NCBI GenBank assembly: GCA_951230915.1 | Contig: OX579635.1 | Span: 12,524,001 to 12,588,000 of the forward strand | DNA length: 64,000 nucleotides | Direction of reading: 5' to 3' | Source: Antitrichia curtipendula | Lineage: Eukaryota > Streptophyta > Bryopsida > Hypnales > Leucodontaceae | In this document: positions 38,636 to 50,960 of the stretch, in pieces | How positions within the stretch are numbered: the stretch's first letter is position 1 | Layout of the letters: the number at the start of each line of letters is the position of its first letter | Notes under the pieces: model-generated | What the model was told of the DNA's origin: nothing | What the model saw: the letters and a program-made list of their open reading frames with translations, nothing else | Databases searched by the model: none | Translations under genes and position numbers: made by a program

Positions 38636-40150
38636 AGGTGCCCTAATTCAAAGGGATGGATGCCGCATAATTTCCATGATTTGGGCTCTCTCTCTCTCTG
38701 CATGCCCAGCTGCCAACTGGTCAGGCCCTTGGCAGCAAAAGCCCCAGGGCCCAACTGGAAGACAGCGATTTTTAATAAGTCCCGTCCCATCCCCTCGGGT
38801 CCAGTCGCGCCCAGTCTCTGCCGTTTTTGACACTTGTTGTGAAAATGGCTCCACTAATAAGCGAGGCCGCGAGAGCTGGTTTTTTGAAAGCCCCTGGCCA
38901 TCAATGGTGGCTCACTGCAGTAATAATAATACAAAGGCCAGTGTGTTGATGTTCAGTGCGCCCCGGAGGTGCCCCCATCTGCCGGTGTGTGAAACTCGCT
39001 TTTCAGCTGCTGTACCCCGGGCCACCCGGCGGGTGGGGGTGGGGGGGGGGTCATGTCATTTCGGAAGCCACAGGGTGTACTGCTGACCTACTGCCCCCCG
39101 AGAAAAAACACAAATGGACATGCTGCTGGTGATAGCCACATCCCCGCCAATCACAAACCCCCCATTTTCACAAAAAGCCTGGAATCAGACGCCGACATGT
39201 GGCAAGGCCAGGCCCAGACCAGACCGAGGCCACATCGAGATTGGGATGTGGAGTTGGAGACAAACTCAGAGCCCCATCAGTCCCCTCAACAAATACTGGC
39301 CATCATGCAAGATTATTAGAACAGCCGGGTCCATTCATGGGTAACTGCAGGGCCATCCTTTTTTTCCATTTTATTTTATGAAGTCCCATTTGGATAGAAA
39401 ACATCACATCAGTACATATCACATGTCCATAATCCTGTTTTCATCCACAATCTAGCGATTCCATCCAAGCTTCTTTTTTTAAAATTTGAAATACTCTGAT
39501 GAAAACCCTTTTTTTGTTGGCCTTTTTTAACCCCAATTATTATTTTTTACAACTTCTGGCAATAAATGCCAAGAAAAACACACCCGCCCTGGTTATTAAG
39601 TTGGTCGTTCGGGATAAGTCACATGATCGCTGACACCCCTCCTGTTCCTCTCGGGCCCCCCTGGCCCGTGGTTGTTTTCGGAATCATTGTGGGGATGAAG
39701 TTGATATGCCCAGCCTGGATTCTGAGGTGATCTTGCGCTAAGCTTACCTTAACTTTTGGTTTGCCTGCGCCTTTGGTACGATTGATAAGTCGTGGGTACT
39801 AACAAGCTTAGCGGCTTGAATCCCAAACACACACCCCACACACACCGGCTTGGGTACGGTACCGTACAAGCATCCGCATCCGCACCTGGTTCTGGGATTT
39901 GGAAATGCGACCGTATACGTTGGAGTTGGGAAAGGACGGACGTGAAGCTCAAAAGCTCCCTCGTGCAAGCGCGAGGCCGGACTGGGAAAAAAATGGGGTG
40001 ACAATGCTTTGGGAGTTTGGGCTAAGGTGCCCAAGGTCACTTTGGGCTTCCCTTTTGCCAACGCACCAAAGAACGCGACATATGGATACCGCATGCAAAA
40101 GTTATGAAGGGTCAAAGTTTTTTTTGGAGATGAGTTCTGAAATCTCCTTT
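38636..40150. other. GC-rich island without a recognised gene
   Basis: The composition is far more GC-rich than the surroundings, with a G run at 39029-39050 and a TC run at 38686-38700. Frames overlap on both strands, the longest being 136 and 123 codons, and none resembles a known protein. The last part (40000-40135) is an inverted copy of the dispersed repeat seen at 850-1030. It could be a transposon or a captured promoter/exon fragment. Confidence 0.45.
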
Positions 40151-40675
40151 TTTCTTAATATCAGTATAGAGTAAACAGTCCATTTCCATTCATTTAAGCA
40201 AATTCATATATTTGCACTGCGAATATGATGAGGGCAAAAAAAAAAAATTGCGTGTGGAGAAATACATTTCAATAGGATTTTCACTTTTTTTCACTTTTTT
40301 TTCTTTCCAAAAACAAAATTAGTGTTCATTTTAGAAGTGTAGATTATGTTTCACCTATACTCATCATAGGCTGCCCTATTTCCAACCAACTATTGGTTAC
40401 AAATTGAGAATGCTTGATTTTCATAGTTGATATGCTAAATATGGTATCAATCTCCTAGTTGTTGCCTTCCCATTTGGTAGTGGATATTTCTCACCTTCTT
40501 CTATCATCTTGATCTGTGATTCTTTGAAAAGCCTGGTTGAAAATGCGGCAAAATACATAGAACAAAAATGGGTGCATGATCGGAAATGGGTCGTCTATCC
40601 TACGTACATTTTGATTTTGAAGATGGACACAAAAATGATGATGGCGGTTTTAGGCGGGGTGCAATTTGGGGTGTA

Positions 40676-40994
40676 AGGTGGTTTGTTCTAAAAGTGATTG
40701 TGCTCAGAAAGCCAACATGACACAAAGGTACATTTTTACTTTCTTCAATGTGCTAATAGTGTACATTACATTTGAAGAGGTGGGCATTTTCAATTAGTGA
40801 CTACCACTACGTTTCAACTTCAAAAATTTGTAACTAATTCCATGAAGGTTTATAAAATATGAAACGACTTAAGTTATATGCCGATTCCATTTTTTTAATC
40901 TTCGTATGAATTTTTACTGAAAATTGTTTCAAGGAGTTTAGCTTCCCTGAAAAGGTAATCAGCTCTTCAATGGTTGCTTAAGAGCAGATGACCT
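40676..40994. mobile_element. TA-flanked AGGTAGTATGCTC-type MITE
   Basis: It follows the motif order of 5733-6034: 'ttctaaaagtgattg', 'ggtgggcattttc', 'gaaacgactta', 'cttccctgaaaagg', ending AGATGACCT then TA. It starts AGGTGGTTTG after TA. Confidence 0.75.
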
Positions 40995-41116
40995 TACCCA
41001 CCTTATAAAGTGTGGGAACTTGCAACCTTGTGTACATATCGCCCATATGGAGGCACATTAACAAGGGGGACATCCCCTCTTGTGACCAGACCTTCATGCT
41101 AACCAAGCATGGTAGA

Positions 41117-41338
41117 CAATTTTCAGTAAATTTTCTTAGGAAGAGAAATGGAATTTGCATCTAATCCAAGTGGTTTCATATTTTTTGGACCTTTGTGGAA
41201 TTAGTTATGAATTGTTGAAGTTGAAATGTAGTGATCACTAAAAGCGACCACCTCCTAAAATGTAGTGTACACTCTTGGTACATTGAAGAGAGAAAAATGT
41301 ACCTCTATGCTAGAGGTCACTTTTAGAGCATCCTATCT
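41117..41338. mobile_element. Truncated AGGTAGTATGCTC-type MITE
   Basis: The right two-thirds of an element in inverted orientation: 'ttttcagtaaatttt', 'gcatctaatccaag', 'aaaagcgaccacctcc', ending 'agagcatcctatctta'. The left end is missing. Confidence 0.7.
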
Positions 41339-43639
41339 TAATTTGCAAAATGGCTAAGGCCTAATCTTCCTCATAATGAATTAGGTATCATGATAGTACA
41401 TAGATGCTTGTTATGAGAAATAACACGATGGCGATTGAGTGGCAATGTTATTTCTGAAGGAGCGTTACACTATTATGTTATCAAACATTAAATCAATGGT
41501 TGGATCTTGTTCAATCATTCTCAATTGAAGGTCTCACAACGATACCATAATGCTAATTTGGGATGAAATGCCAATTTTTTTTATTGGCATGATGTAAATC
41601 TCAAGATTGTGACATTCAATTGCACAAAGCCTTCAAAGAACTAAGACTTGTATAAATTTACATTCCAAGGCCTGCTTGAAAAGTGCCAATGGAATAGATT
41701 TGCGTTGATGTTAAATTTTCACTATAAGATTATGAGAAAAAGTTATGCTTTCCATATTCAATGCTTGATTGCTTCACTTCACTTGTAGATATATTCTTTG
41801 TCATTACCCTTCTACATGGGAGACTTATTGGTTGTTCTAATAGTGTTTCTTAGCATTTGAATGTAAAGTGATGCTATTACATACAAAACAATGGCACAGT
41901 GGCACAATGCAAAAGCTATCATATTGGAGTAGAAAGTGATGATTATGAAATTGTCAATAGTCATTGGCCAAAGTTCCAAATGGAAAGCTAGAATTTTGTC
42001 CTCTAACTACCTATAATATGCCTTTATTTATAAATATTGAGTTGATTGGAAAAACAAAATATTCTTCAATTTGTCATTCTACTACCCAAAAAATTGATAA
42101 TTGGATGACCATGTGTAATGACCAAAGTGACAACAACATGTATATCTACATTACAAGAATGGATAACCTATTTAAATAGGGATTGACAACAATGAATGAG
42201 CAATATGGATGAGCATACATACTTCAAGTGGAGAAAATTGACTATGAAATTATGGAGCAAATTCTTAAATATGTTGTCAAAGGTGAGATACAAGATTTAC
42301 AAACCAATAACTACAAAGAAACCCTTCCTTGACATGCATGTTTGTTTTAGATTGTAGACCACTTGATAAGGGAGGTTTATGTTATCTTTCCTTGTTTTTG
42401 TCTCTAAGATTGCTTTGAGGATTATTAGATTGATTATTTCACTCTTATAAATTTTTCCTAGTATGTGTTCACAATGGGCTAAGCTTGATTTTCAAGATTT
42501 GTTTTCTCATTTCATGTTCCATCTAGGATGCCTTTGATTGTTATTTTCATATTGTTGTTTTTATATCTTAATTATAAATATTTGGTGTTTTTCCTCTCTC
42601 TTATTGCAGGTGGACTTTGTTTTGAGGTCTTGAACAAACGGAATTTTCAATCATATCAACCTTTGAAATAAGCAGGGAGTTCTTCTAGAGGTGGGTGGGT
42701 GGGTCATATCATGTCCTACCTTTGATGTGTTCTTGCAATTCATGTTCACTATAAAGGCAATTTCAAACAATTATTTTCTTATTAGCTTTTAATTTTTTTA
42801 GGATTTGTAGCATTTTATAAAGGATTCCTTGCCTCTTAGGGTTTCTTATCTTTGAATTCAAGCGGTGGCAACTTCAAAAATAAATTCAAACAATAAGAAG
42901 TAAAAAAACAAACACTAGTTGATATTCCTTCTATTCTACAAACTAATCACTTTTGTTTTTTCTTTTGTCTCAAATAAATTAGTTGTCTTATTTAGCAATG
43001 TGCTTCAAACCCAATTCTAGGGCTAAAAAGGATTTCTTGGTTTCCAAATTCAACTAATGAAATGAAGAGTTTAAAGTCTAGTTTATTATACTCTTCATAT
43101 ACAAACAAAATTATAAAGATTGAAGTTGATTGGATCACATGCAAATATGCATTATTGACATTTTTTTCCTTCCTTTTTTATTTTATAAAATTTCTAAAAT
43201 TAGATTTTTATTTTGTAAAGCACCTATTTTTTATTCTTTTTTCATCATGAAATAAATCTTTTGTGAAAAAATGGAAAATTCTCAATAAATAGGAACACTT
43301 CAACTTCCTAATGTAATCTTATTTTCTACTAATAGAAAAATTGTTTTTTTGCAATCAAGAGGAATCATTGCTCATTCACTATAAAAAATCATCTAATTTT
43401 TGTGAGCTTTAAAAATTTGTGTCAATTCTTTAATAGTTTCATTACTAAAAAAAAAAAAGTATTATGGGATGTAGACATTTTGGCATATGAAGTTAATAGG
43501 TGTATTGTTTGATTACTCCTCTATGAAGATTTGTTATTTTATGTTGTTTTTAAGTTTTTTTAATATAATCTTATTTCGTAGTTCATCATATAAAATATTT
43601 AATATTCCAAAATAAGGACAAAAATGTTCTTATAAAGTA
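41339..43639. other. No gene seen
   Basis: AT-rich sequence. Scattered short frames lack family signatures. Confidence 0.4.
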
Positions 43640-44217
43640 GTCCCTTTGTCCCAAAATAAATCCTTGATTTACTAGAAATGGCTAGATTAGTGAATGAGTA
43701 GCTCCTATTTTCAAAGGACTGTTTAGTTACTATGGCTTCTACTAAATCTCACTAGGCGTGAAAGAATGGAAGTGAATAGTGAAGTGACACATGTTGAAAA
43801 CAAGCGGCAAAATTGACAAATTTTTGTCCTTTTGGGAATTGCTCTAGTGGTATTAATTTTGATCATTCTCTAAGCAACATTGGTGCAATGATGTCCATTG
43901 ACATCCTTTGTAATCAATCCAACAATGTCTTGTGATTCAAGTCCAAGAAGTTCTCAACAAAAAATTTGTTAGTAGTAGTTTCTATATAGTTGTGGGTTGA
44001 ATTCTTCACCTTGGGTTGGTTAGAGGTTGCGTTTCGATTCCCTTTATATGAATTGAATTGCTATACATCTCTGGAGCATGGTATCTACAAATTTTCTTGC
44101 TTCAAGTTGTTCAAACTAGCTTCAATTGTTGTTCGTCAAGTTGTAGAGAGCCAATATCGAATTTAATTTGGGACAAGTATATTTAGAAACTTCCAATTTA
44201 TTTTAGAACAAAGGGAA
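43640..44217. mobile_element. Stowaway-like element with GTCCCTTTGTCCC ends
   Basis: The left GTCCCTTTGTCCCAAAATAA and the reverse complement of the right, TTCCCTTTGTTCTAAAATAA, resemble the CTCCCTCCGTCCC ends of plant Stowaway/mariner elements. TA flanks both ends. The 578-bp interior has no transposase frame. Confidence 0.75.
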
Positions 44218-45175
44218 TATTGATGATAAATCCAAAGTCAAATTTAAGAATATTTATTTTTGAAGATCACATTCTACTTGTAAAATTTGATAGAGGAATG
44301 TAAATGAATCCACCCATTTGGATGTGATCTGTAGATGAAGATGAAAGACCTTGGTTTAAAACTTTCTTTATAAGTTTCAGTGTTGTGCTTTACATTACAA
44401 CAATACTATTCATTGAGATGAATAATTTGATTGACTTTTGAAGTACGTTGACACCAATAATACAAATTTAAAATTGATAAAAATAAAATAACCCACATGA
44501 TGAGGGATCAAACAACCCTATTACTTTTAGACTAACAAGATTGGATTGCCTTGAGTTCAATATCCAATTCATAAATTGAACATTGTATTGCAATACAATT
44601 TCTATTTCTATTTGACAAAGAACTGAACTACCAATGTGTGTATGTCACATAGCCTTCAAATCATTCCATATCCATTGAAGAATGATTAAGGATGAACTTC
44701 ACTATAAAATTGACCTCTCTACACAAACTCCCCACTAATCAATGATGTATGTCCTTCATTTACCATGAACGATTCTTAAAAAAAGATGTTGCATGTGGTG
44801 GATTGATCTTTGACTCAAAATATATTAAATGTCAAATATTATTTAGTATTACTATCACTTCATTTCAAATACTCAAGATGTTAATTTTCAATAAAACTAT
44901 TTTTCACTGTTAAATTATAAACTTATTGGACTTCTTCCTAATTAAATTGCCATCATATCTCAATTTGCTAACAAAGTGGGATTATTTTATTGCTCTCAGA
45001 TTTGGAAATTTCTCCTTAGGCAATAAATAAAGGGAACTGATCAAGGTAATTGCATCTAATTTGAACCCTATTCACAATTCTAAAACCCACTCCAAATCTT
45101 CCTAAAAATGATTAGTCTAAATTACCTCTACCTCTGTTCATGAGAATCCATTCATACGTCATTCTTGTGTATATA
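44218..45175. other. No gene seen
   Basis: AT-rich, unassigned. Confidence 0.4.
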
Positions 45176-45619
45176 AGGTAAACCAACCCATTGTGGTCAG
45201 AATTTCGAGTCTGTCCTCATGCCATTGCTGAAAATTTTCAAATTTTTTATCACTCAAAGAAAAATATTAAGAAATAGTGAGAGCAATTGAAATTTTATTT
45301 TTCAGATAAAGTGTGAATAAGTTATGTATTTTTGAAGTGATCTTCCCAACACGGTCTACAGGCTGTCCCATAACCAACAAAAAGTGTATCCAATATGTTC
45401 ATCTTAATCACCTAAAGTGGTCACAATAATTTTTAATGTGAAATGCCATGAAAAATCACTTCCTAATATGATTTACACTAAAAAAAATTGGGTGTTCCTA
45501 ATGAAGTCACTAATCACTCCATAGGTGTCAGGTTAGATATTGATTGTGGTCTAAAAAACCAGCATGGGGTCATAAGATGTTCACTATGAATCATCTGACT
45601 ATAATAGGCTCGTTTACCT
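45176..45619 (-). mobile_element. TA-flanked AGGTAAAACAGCCC-type element, inverted copy
   Basis: 444 bp with ends AGGTAAACCAACCC and its inverted relative, TA on both sides. It is the reverse-orientation sister of 46060-46503, 440 bp away. Confidence 0.88.
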
Positions 45620-46059
45620 TATATTTTCAGCACTTCATAGTTTATTAGGGGTTGTCAAAGCTAGACGATGAAGTCTCTTTTTTAAACCCAAATTTGCCTT
45701 CAAGGAGAGGCGAGCACTTCAAAACTAGATTCCCAAAATTTTGGGTAATCTCATAGTGCAACCCTACCACTATTCATGTAGTGTCCAAGAAATACATGCT
45801 AAGATAATCTTGAATCCTCTTTTACTCTCAATAAACCTCAACCAACCAATAAGACTCAACAAAATATAGACAATGTGACAAAGAACCGTGCTCAAATGCC
45901 TAGGCAGACAATTTTAGGTGCAGTACAGATTGCTTCAGAATCAGCAAAGGAAACAGACCTGACATTGAGAGTATTTTGGAGCAGAAGGCAGATCAAAGAG
46001 AGCTAAAAAAACAGTCTCAGATTTAGTACAGATTTAGTACTTTGAGAGAAAAAGTTATA
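45620..46059. other. Spacer between inverted elements
   Basis: No gene seen. The 45880-46050 part is somewhat less AT-rich, with 'gatttagtac' repeated twice. Confidence 0.4.
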
Positions 46060-46503
46060 AGGTAAATCAGCCCCTTACGGTCAAATGACCCATAGTGGAC
46101 ACCTCATGACCCCATGATGGGTTTTTCAGACCACAATCAACATCTAACCTGACACCTATGGAGTGATTAGTGACCTCATTAGGAACACCCAACTTTTCCA
46201 GTGTAAATCATTGTAGGAAGTGACTTTTTCATGGCATTCCACATTAGAAATTATTGTGACCACTTTAGGTGATTAAGATGAGCATATTGGATACACTTTT
46301 TGTTGGTTATGGGGCAGCCTGTAGACCATGTTGGGAAGATCACTTCAGAAATACATAACTAATACACACTTTGTCTGAAAAATAAAATTTCAATTGCTCT
46401 CACTATTTCTCACACTTATCTTTGTGCAGGAAAAAATTCAAAAAAATTCAGCAATGGCATAAGGGCAGACTCCAAATTCAGACCACAATGGGCTGTTTTA
46501 CCT
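46060..46503 (+). mobile_element. TA-flanked AGGTAAAACAGCCC-type element
   Basis: 444 bp, starting AGGTAAATCAGCCCC and ending GGGCTGTTTTACCT, with TA on both sides. It has the same interior as 34244-34717 and the inverted 45176-45619. Confidence 0.88.
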
Positions 46504-46836
46504 TAAACATCAACTGACTGACGATCAGAGTAAGCAGACTGCAAAGATGATGAACTCTGGACTGCCTCACCTTGCATGAATCTACACAACCCATCTCCAA
46601 TTGCACACTCCATCAATGAGCATTCCACTAATCCCAAGAGTTTCAAATGTCATGGACGCATCTGATTGAGAACCGTACATGTCAAGTTGTGAACACATGT
46701 CAGAGTGCAATCAGAAACCCAACTGTCCACAGGGCAGTGCAATTAGAGAGAGAAAGGGTACCTTAAGGATTACCGTTGATGGATCGTTAGCTTGTCAAAG
46801 TCGAGGCTAGGGATATAACGAGATAAGAAGAATAGA

Positions 46837-46842
46837 TTTATT
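46837..46842 (-). terminator. Candidate poly(A) signal of the plastid-protein gene
   Basis: AATAAA on the minus strand, about 294 bases past the stop codon at 47136. Plant poly(A) signals are loose, so this is only a candidate for the 3' end. Confidence 0.4.
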
Positions 46843-47135
46843 ACCAGAGTGCCCGCTCCCTATTAAAATACCAACTCTCGAATCCAATCAAGGAAGTTCA
46901 AATTGGTTCTTTTCACCTATGGACTCAACGCTTACCCTATTACCCGTAAGTCCCCAACTGATTCTTATCGCCTCACAACTATCAAAACAAACTTGTGTGC
47001 CGCTGAACTTGCATGACACTCCCCTTTTACAAAGTATTTGTGAAGATTTTTTAACACGACTAGATTGTTCCTACCTACAGATCATTCACCAATTAATCAA
47101 GTGAGTTTGTATAGCCCCACGAACTGAAACGGCTT

Positions 47136-50100
47136 CTACTTAGCCTTCTTCTGGGCTTCTTGCAAAAACTCGTTGGCCTTGACTTGGGCCTCCTTCAGCA
47201 ACGGCTTTGAAGCTTCAACTGCTTTAGACGCCAGTGGCTTGGCCTGTTCCCATGCCTTCTCAACATATGGCTTCGCGACAACGCCAGCCTCTTGTGCTTT
47301 CACCCATGCCTACGTGCAGCATCTCAGTCTAAGATTCCTCAACATTATCAATCAACTAAGAATTCGATAGACAGAATTCTAAATTTCAGTCGAATAATGA
47401 AGTTGAATCTAAGTGACGGTTTCGAATTGACTCCTCAATAGGGCACGTGCTCCATGTTATTTAGATACAAAAAAAAGAAATGATGTTTCAATATTAAAAT
47501 AAAGGTAACACATCAGCAAACAATTCCTTCAGATATATACCTTTTCAGCGTAAGGCTTTGTCTTCGCATAAGCATCCTCTGCAACTGGAGTTGCCTTGTC
47601 CACGAACTCGTCAACTTTCTGTATATTCACCACAGGAATACATGAACGAAATCGGTCAACTACGCGAGGAACATCAATGAAGATTAAATGCAACAGGCAT
47701 TCTAGGCATGACTTGCACCACGAGAATGCTAAGTGAAAAAAAGGACAGACTCAAAGGTGATTTTCGGAATGAATTATTGAAATCAGGTGGCTTGAAAATA
47801 TGGCGCTTACATCTTGAATTTCCTTGAGTTGTTTTTCTGGCAAAACGAATAAAACAGCTCCAAGACCAAGCGCGGCTAGGAGGAAAAAGAATTGAGATAC
47901 AAAAAGTGGTAAAAACCCGTGTGTCTTCTTCTTGATTGTCACACTTTCCACACCATCGTTCTGTCGAGCAACCTGCTCTCAACACAGTCGATTAGATACT
48001 GACTAGGAGGAAAAAGCTGAGTTTGCGACAGAAAGAGAATTGTAAAACATACAGTAAAGCAGGTTGAATAAGATTCCGAGGACTGCCACAAGCCCTGATT
48101 CATGTTATGAGTTCAAATTGAAACTTCTTGGATTGGAGGTTTTGAGATAAGAAAATAGAGTCTCGACAAACAACAATGTTACTACCACAACAACAGATTA
48201 GAGATGATTTACAGTTGAGCTCTAGAAAAGATCACCTTCTCAACAGCAGCTTTCTCTCGCTCAGCTATGGCAGCAGATTCTTGTGCTCTACGAGCCTCAG
48301 CCTGTTTCTCAGCTTCTCGTTTCTCAGCTTCTCGTTTCTCGACTTCACGTTTCTCAGCTTCACGATTCGCGCTAGCTCTGGTTTCTTCAGCCACTCTTTC
48401 TTGTCGAGCCTTCTCTGCTGCTTCCTTAATCCGCTGCGAAGGAAGCCACGAAGTACAATCAACCAAAAACTCGGAACATGCAATATGCGATGAAAGTGCA
48501 CTCATTGAAGAGGGTATAATTACTCTAGCCACGAAGAAGGATAGCAATCCTACTCAAAATTGAGAAGTTTTGAGCAAATGCGAAGGGATCGACTATTAAG
48601 TGCCAGTCATAGTCTGCATCAACAAGTATCTTGCTGAAGTGCCCACATTATACTGGATATCTCCTCTCAAGTTATTGCCGTAACCCGTTGCTCACGAATG
48701 AAGTACGCATCGCTATCAAAAAACACAAAATCGTTCACTAACAGCAGATTATATCCAGGACTTATTCCTGTTCGTCCATCTACCAGCAAGTTCACCAATT
48801 TCTTTTCACAATTCCATCAATCATAAATATATCCAATGTCAAGTTCATGGATGATGAAGTCCAATTTTTTAGGATTGAACTGTTGAGACGTTTTGGGGTT
48901 GGTGAGAACTTACAGCTGCTGCGGGTGAGACGCTTGGTGACTCCGACTGTACAGCTGCACCTGGGGCTGGGTCTGGAGCTTGAAAACCCTGTCTTCCTCT
49001 TTTCTCCTGGAAAAACATGGAAGGGTCAGGTTTCTATAATTGTTCAAAAAGAGAAGCAAATCAGTATAACAAGTTCAAGAGACCATTCTAACTTCACAAT
49101 ACACAGAAGAGGATACCATTAGAGGGCCAACGAATGAACCTTAATCCTCTGAAGAAGTTCCTTGTAACCGTCCAGACCGGTCGTATCCACTTCCGCTGCA
49201 ATTGCAGGAGGTGGTCCAAATACAGCTTCTACAAGGGTTGGAGTGCTCCCTGCTAAAAAAAACATTACAGCCATTCAGTTATTTCAGATCACAATAGAGA
49301 GCTATGACTAAGGACCCGGATGTGACAACATGTAGAGTTGCTATGTCCACTTCAACAAAAGAAATATAAAGAGCAAGTCTTTGAAAGAAAAAAGAAAATC
49401 CAAAACACTAACTCCTGACACAGACTTCAATGCAGCGCCAAAAAATTACCACGGATTAAGGTCTGGACACCCAACATCGCAGAAGCGTCACTCTAATATC
49501 GATTTAAGGGCAAGAGGTACATATTGGTTTGTACATCAACTAAACATCTGACCAAGTAATCAAGAAAGGGATTTACGACATCCACCAATAAAACTTTAAA
49601 CCATAACTATTGTCTTATGGTATCCAAATGACGCAATCTTTGCTGTGGTGGAACCCTCTTTCACTTTGCCAACAAGAACGTGTCAAAATTTTGCAAGTCT
49701 AATAATAGAAACTATGCTTACCAAACCAATGACGATTTTGGGTGTCCTACCTTAATATTAACAACACGAAAGACATCAGGGAACTCCTAAATACAAAACA
49801 GACCAGACCAATAATGAACCAACAAATACGCATGTCGCAACCTAATTCGAACAGAATTCACCAAAACTTCAGGAAGTCCTCCTCAAACGAATACTGAATA
49901 AAACACTCTTCAATGCCATAACATATGCGTACGGTATCCGAACGACGCAATCTTAGCTGCGTTGAAACCCTCTCCCGTTCGCCAACAATGAAAGTCAATA
50001 AAAATATGTCGAGTCAATACAGGAAATATGCTCAGCAGCCAGAATGGCGATTTCAGGTGTCCCTGCCTTCGATTGAACAACACGAAAGACAGCAGTTCAA

Positions 50101-50687
50101 GCACTTCAGTTCTGAATTCGACATCACAAACCAGCTTTGAATTCGACATCATAAACCCTCTCTCATTCGCCAGCAAAAATGTCAATAAAAATATGACCAG
50201 GAAAATAATAGGAAATATGCTCAGCATAATAAAAGGCAATTTCGTGAGTCCCTACCTAAGATTGAGCAGCACGAAAGGCATCAGCTCTAGAACTTCAGAT
50301 CTAAATGCTTCAGCTCCTAAATTCAACATCGAAAACCAGACCAACAAGAAACCTAAAGAAGCGCATTTCGTAACCTAATTCGAACAAAAAGCCTCCTCCA
50401 AACGAATTCAGACCAAAGCCAGTTCATTGCGAATGTGGACCCAAGCACTCACCAATCAAAGCAGCAGCGGTGAAAACAGGCACAAGCACGCCGCCAATGC
50501 GCCTTCTTCCAAGCTCTTCCGGAGCGGCACATTGTTGGCTCCGCTTGGGCGAGGGGGAAGAGGAGCTGCTGCAAGATATAATCATGGCAGGAGCACGACA
50601 CCTCCGGCTCCGCAATGAGGGCTGCTGCTGACCTTGCAACGGCACCAACGGTCTGTTCAGCGCCATGCTCATGCTCGCCATCGCCAT
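47136..50687 (-). CDS. Plastid-targeted single-span membrane protein, 7 exons
   Basis: Exons: 50687-50453, 49249-49140, 49006-48914, 48433-48236, 47972-47811, 47618-47541, 47309-47136. All introns are GT-AG; the first is phase 1 and the rest phase 0. They join to 349 codons. I use the ATG at 50687; the open frame reaches further upstream only through a TTG. Residues 1-40 are Ser/Ala/Arg-rich and acid-free, like a chloroplast transit peptide. RRR (61-63) precedes a hydrophobic stretch (64-79), and an Ala-rich AIA site follows in exon 2. Exon 3 is a Pro/Ala linker. Exon 4 is a charged helix with EKREA repeats. Residues 232-256 form a transmembrane helix. Exons 6-7 carry repeated KPY-EKAW/KPLASKA amphipathic units, resembling LEA or apolipoprotein-like helices. 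I infer a plastid envelope or thylakoid protein, perhaps a membrane tether. I do not recognise the family. Intron 2 has a weak GTTCAT donor. Confidence 0.85.
48302..48361 (-). repeat. 15-nt coding tandem repeat (EKREA/EKREV)
   Basis: In exon 4 a 15-base unit coding for E-K-R-E-A or a variant is repeated about four times. It extends a charged helix without breaking frame and is a likely site of length variation. Confidence 0.85.
49250..49255 (-). other. NAGNAG tandem splice acceptor of exon 2
   Basis: The sense strand reads TAGCAG at the end of intron 1. Use of the first AG adds one Ala before Gly-Ser-Thr; use of the second omits it. Both keep the reading frame because intron 1 is phase 1. 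Confidence 0.8.
49630..50335. repeat. Three copies of a dispersed repeat within intron 1
   Basis: Copies near 49620-49790, 49920-50110 and 50153-50300 share 'aaccctctc-cattcgccaacaa', 'aggaaatatgctcag' and 'caacacgaaagaca' in order. The same family occurs at 61950-62060 and 40000-40135. The spacing suggests local duplication. Confidence 0.75.
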
Positions 50688-50960
50688 CGCTGCTGCTGCT
50701 GGAGAGCGAGCAAGCAATTCAGAATGCGACCAAATGCCAAGAGAAAAAACCAGACAGACAGCTTCGGTGAGCTTCGATGGCGCCCCAGTTCTGAAGTGGG
50801 AGAGGGAAATGGATTAGGCGGGTATCAGGGACCGGGTCTCGTACAGGGTACTGGAGAGAGATTCGCGGGGTCATATGTCAACGGGATGGGTATCAATATG
50901 GATGGATAGATGATCGAGCGGATGGATTTACTGTAGTGCGTGCCGTGGCCATCAGGAAAG

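Noticed and set aside
43990..44045. tRNA-like B box ('tttcgattccc')
   Set aside because: No A box at the right distance, and it lies inside a Stowaway-like element.
50688..50717. Ten extra N-terminal codons of the plastid-protein gene starting at 50717
   Set aside because: The codon at 50717-50715 is TTG, not ATG. The first in-frame ATG is at 50687.
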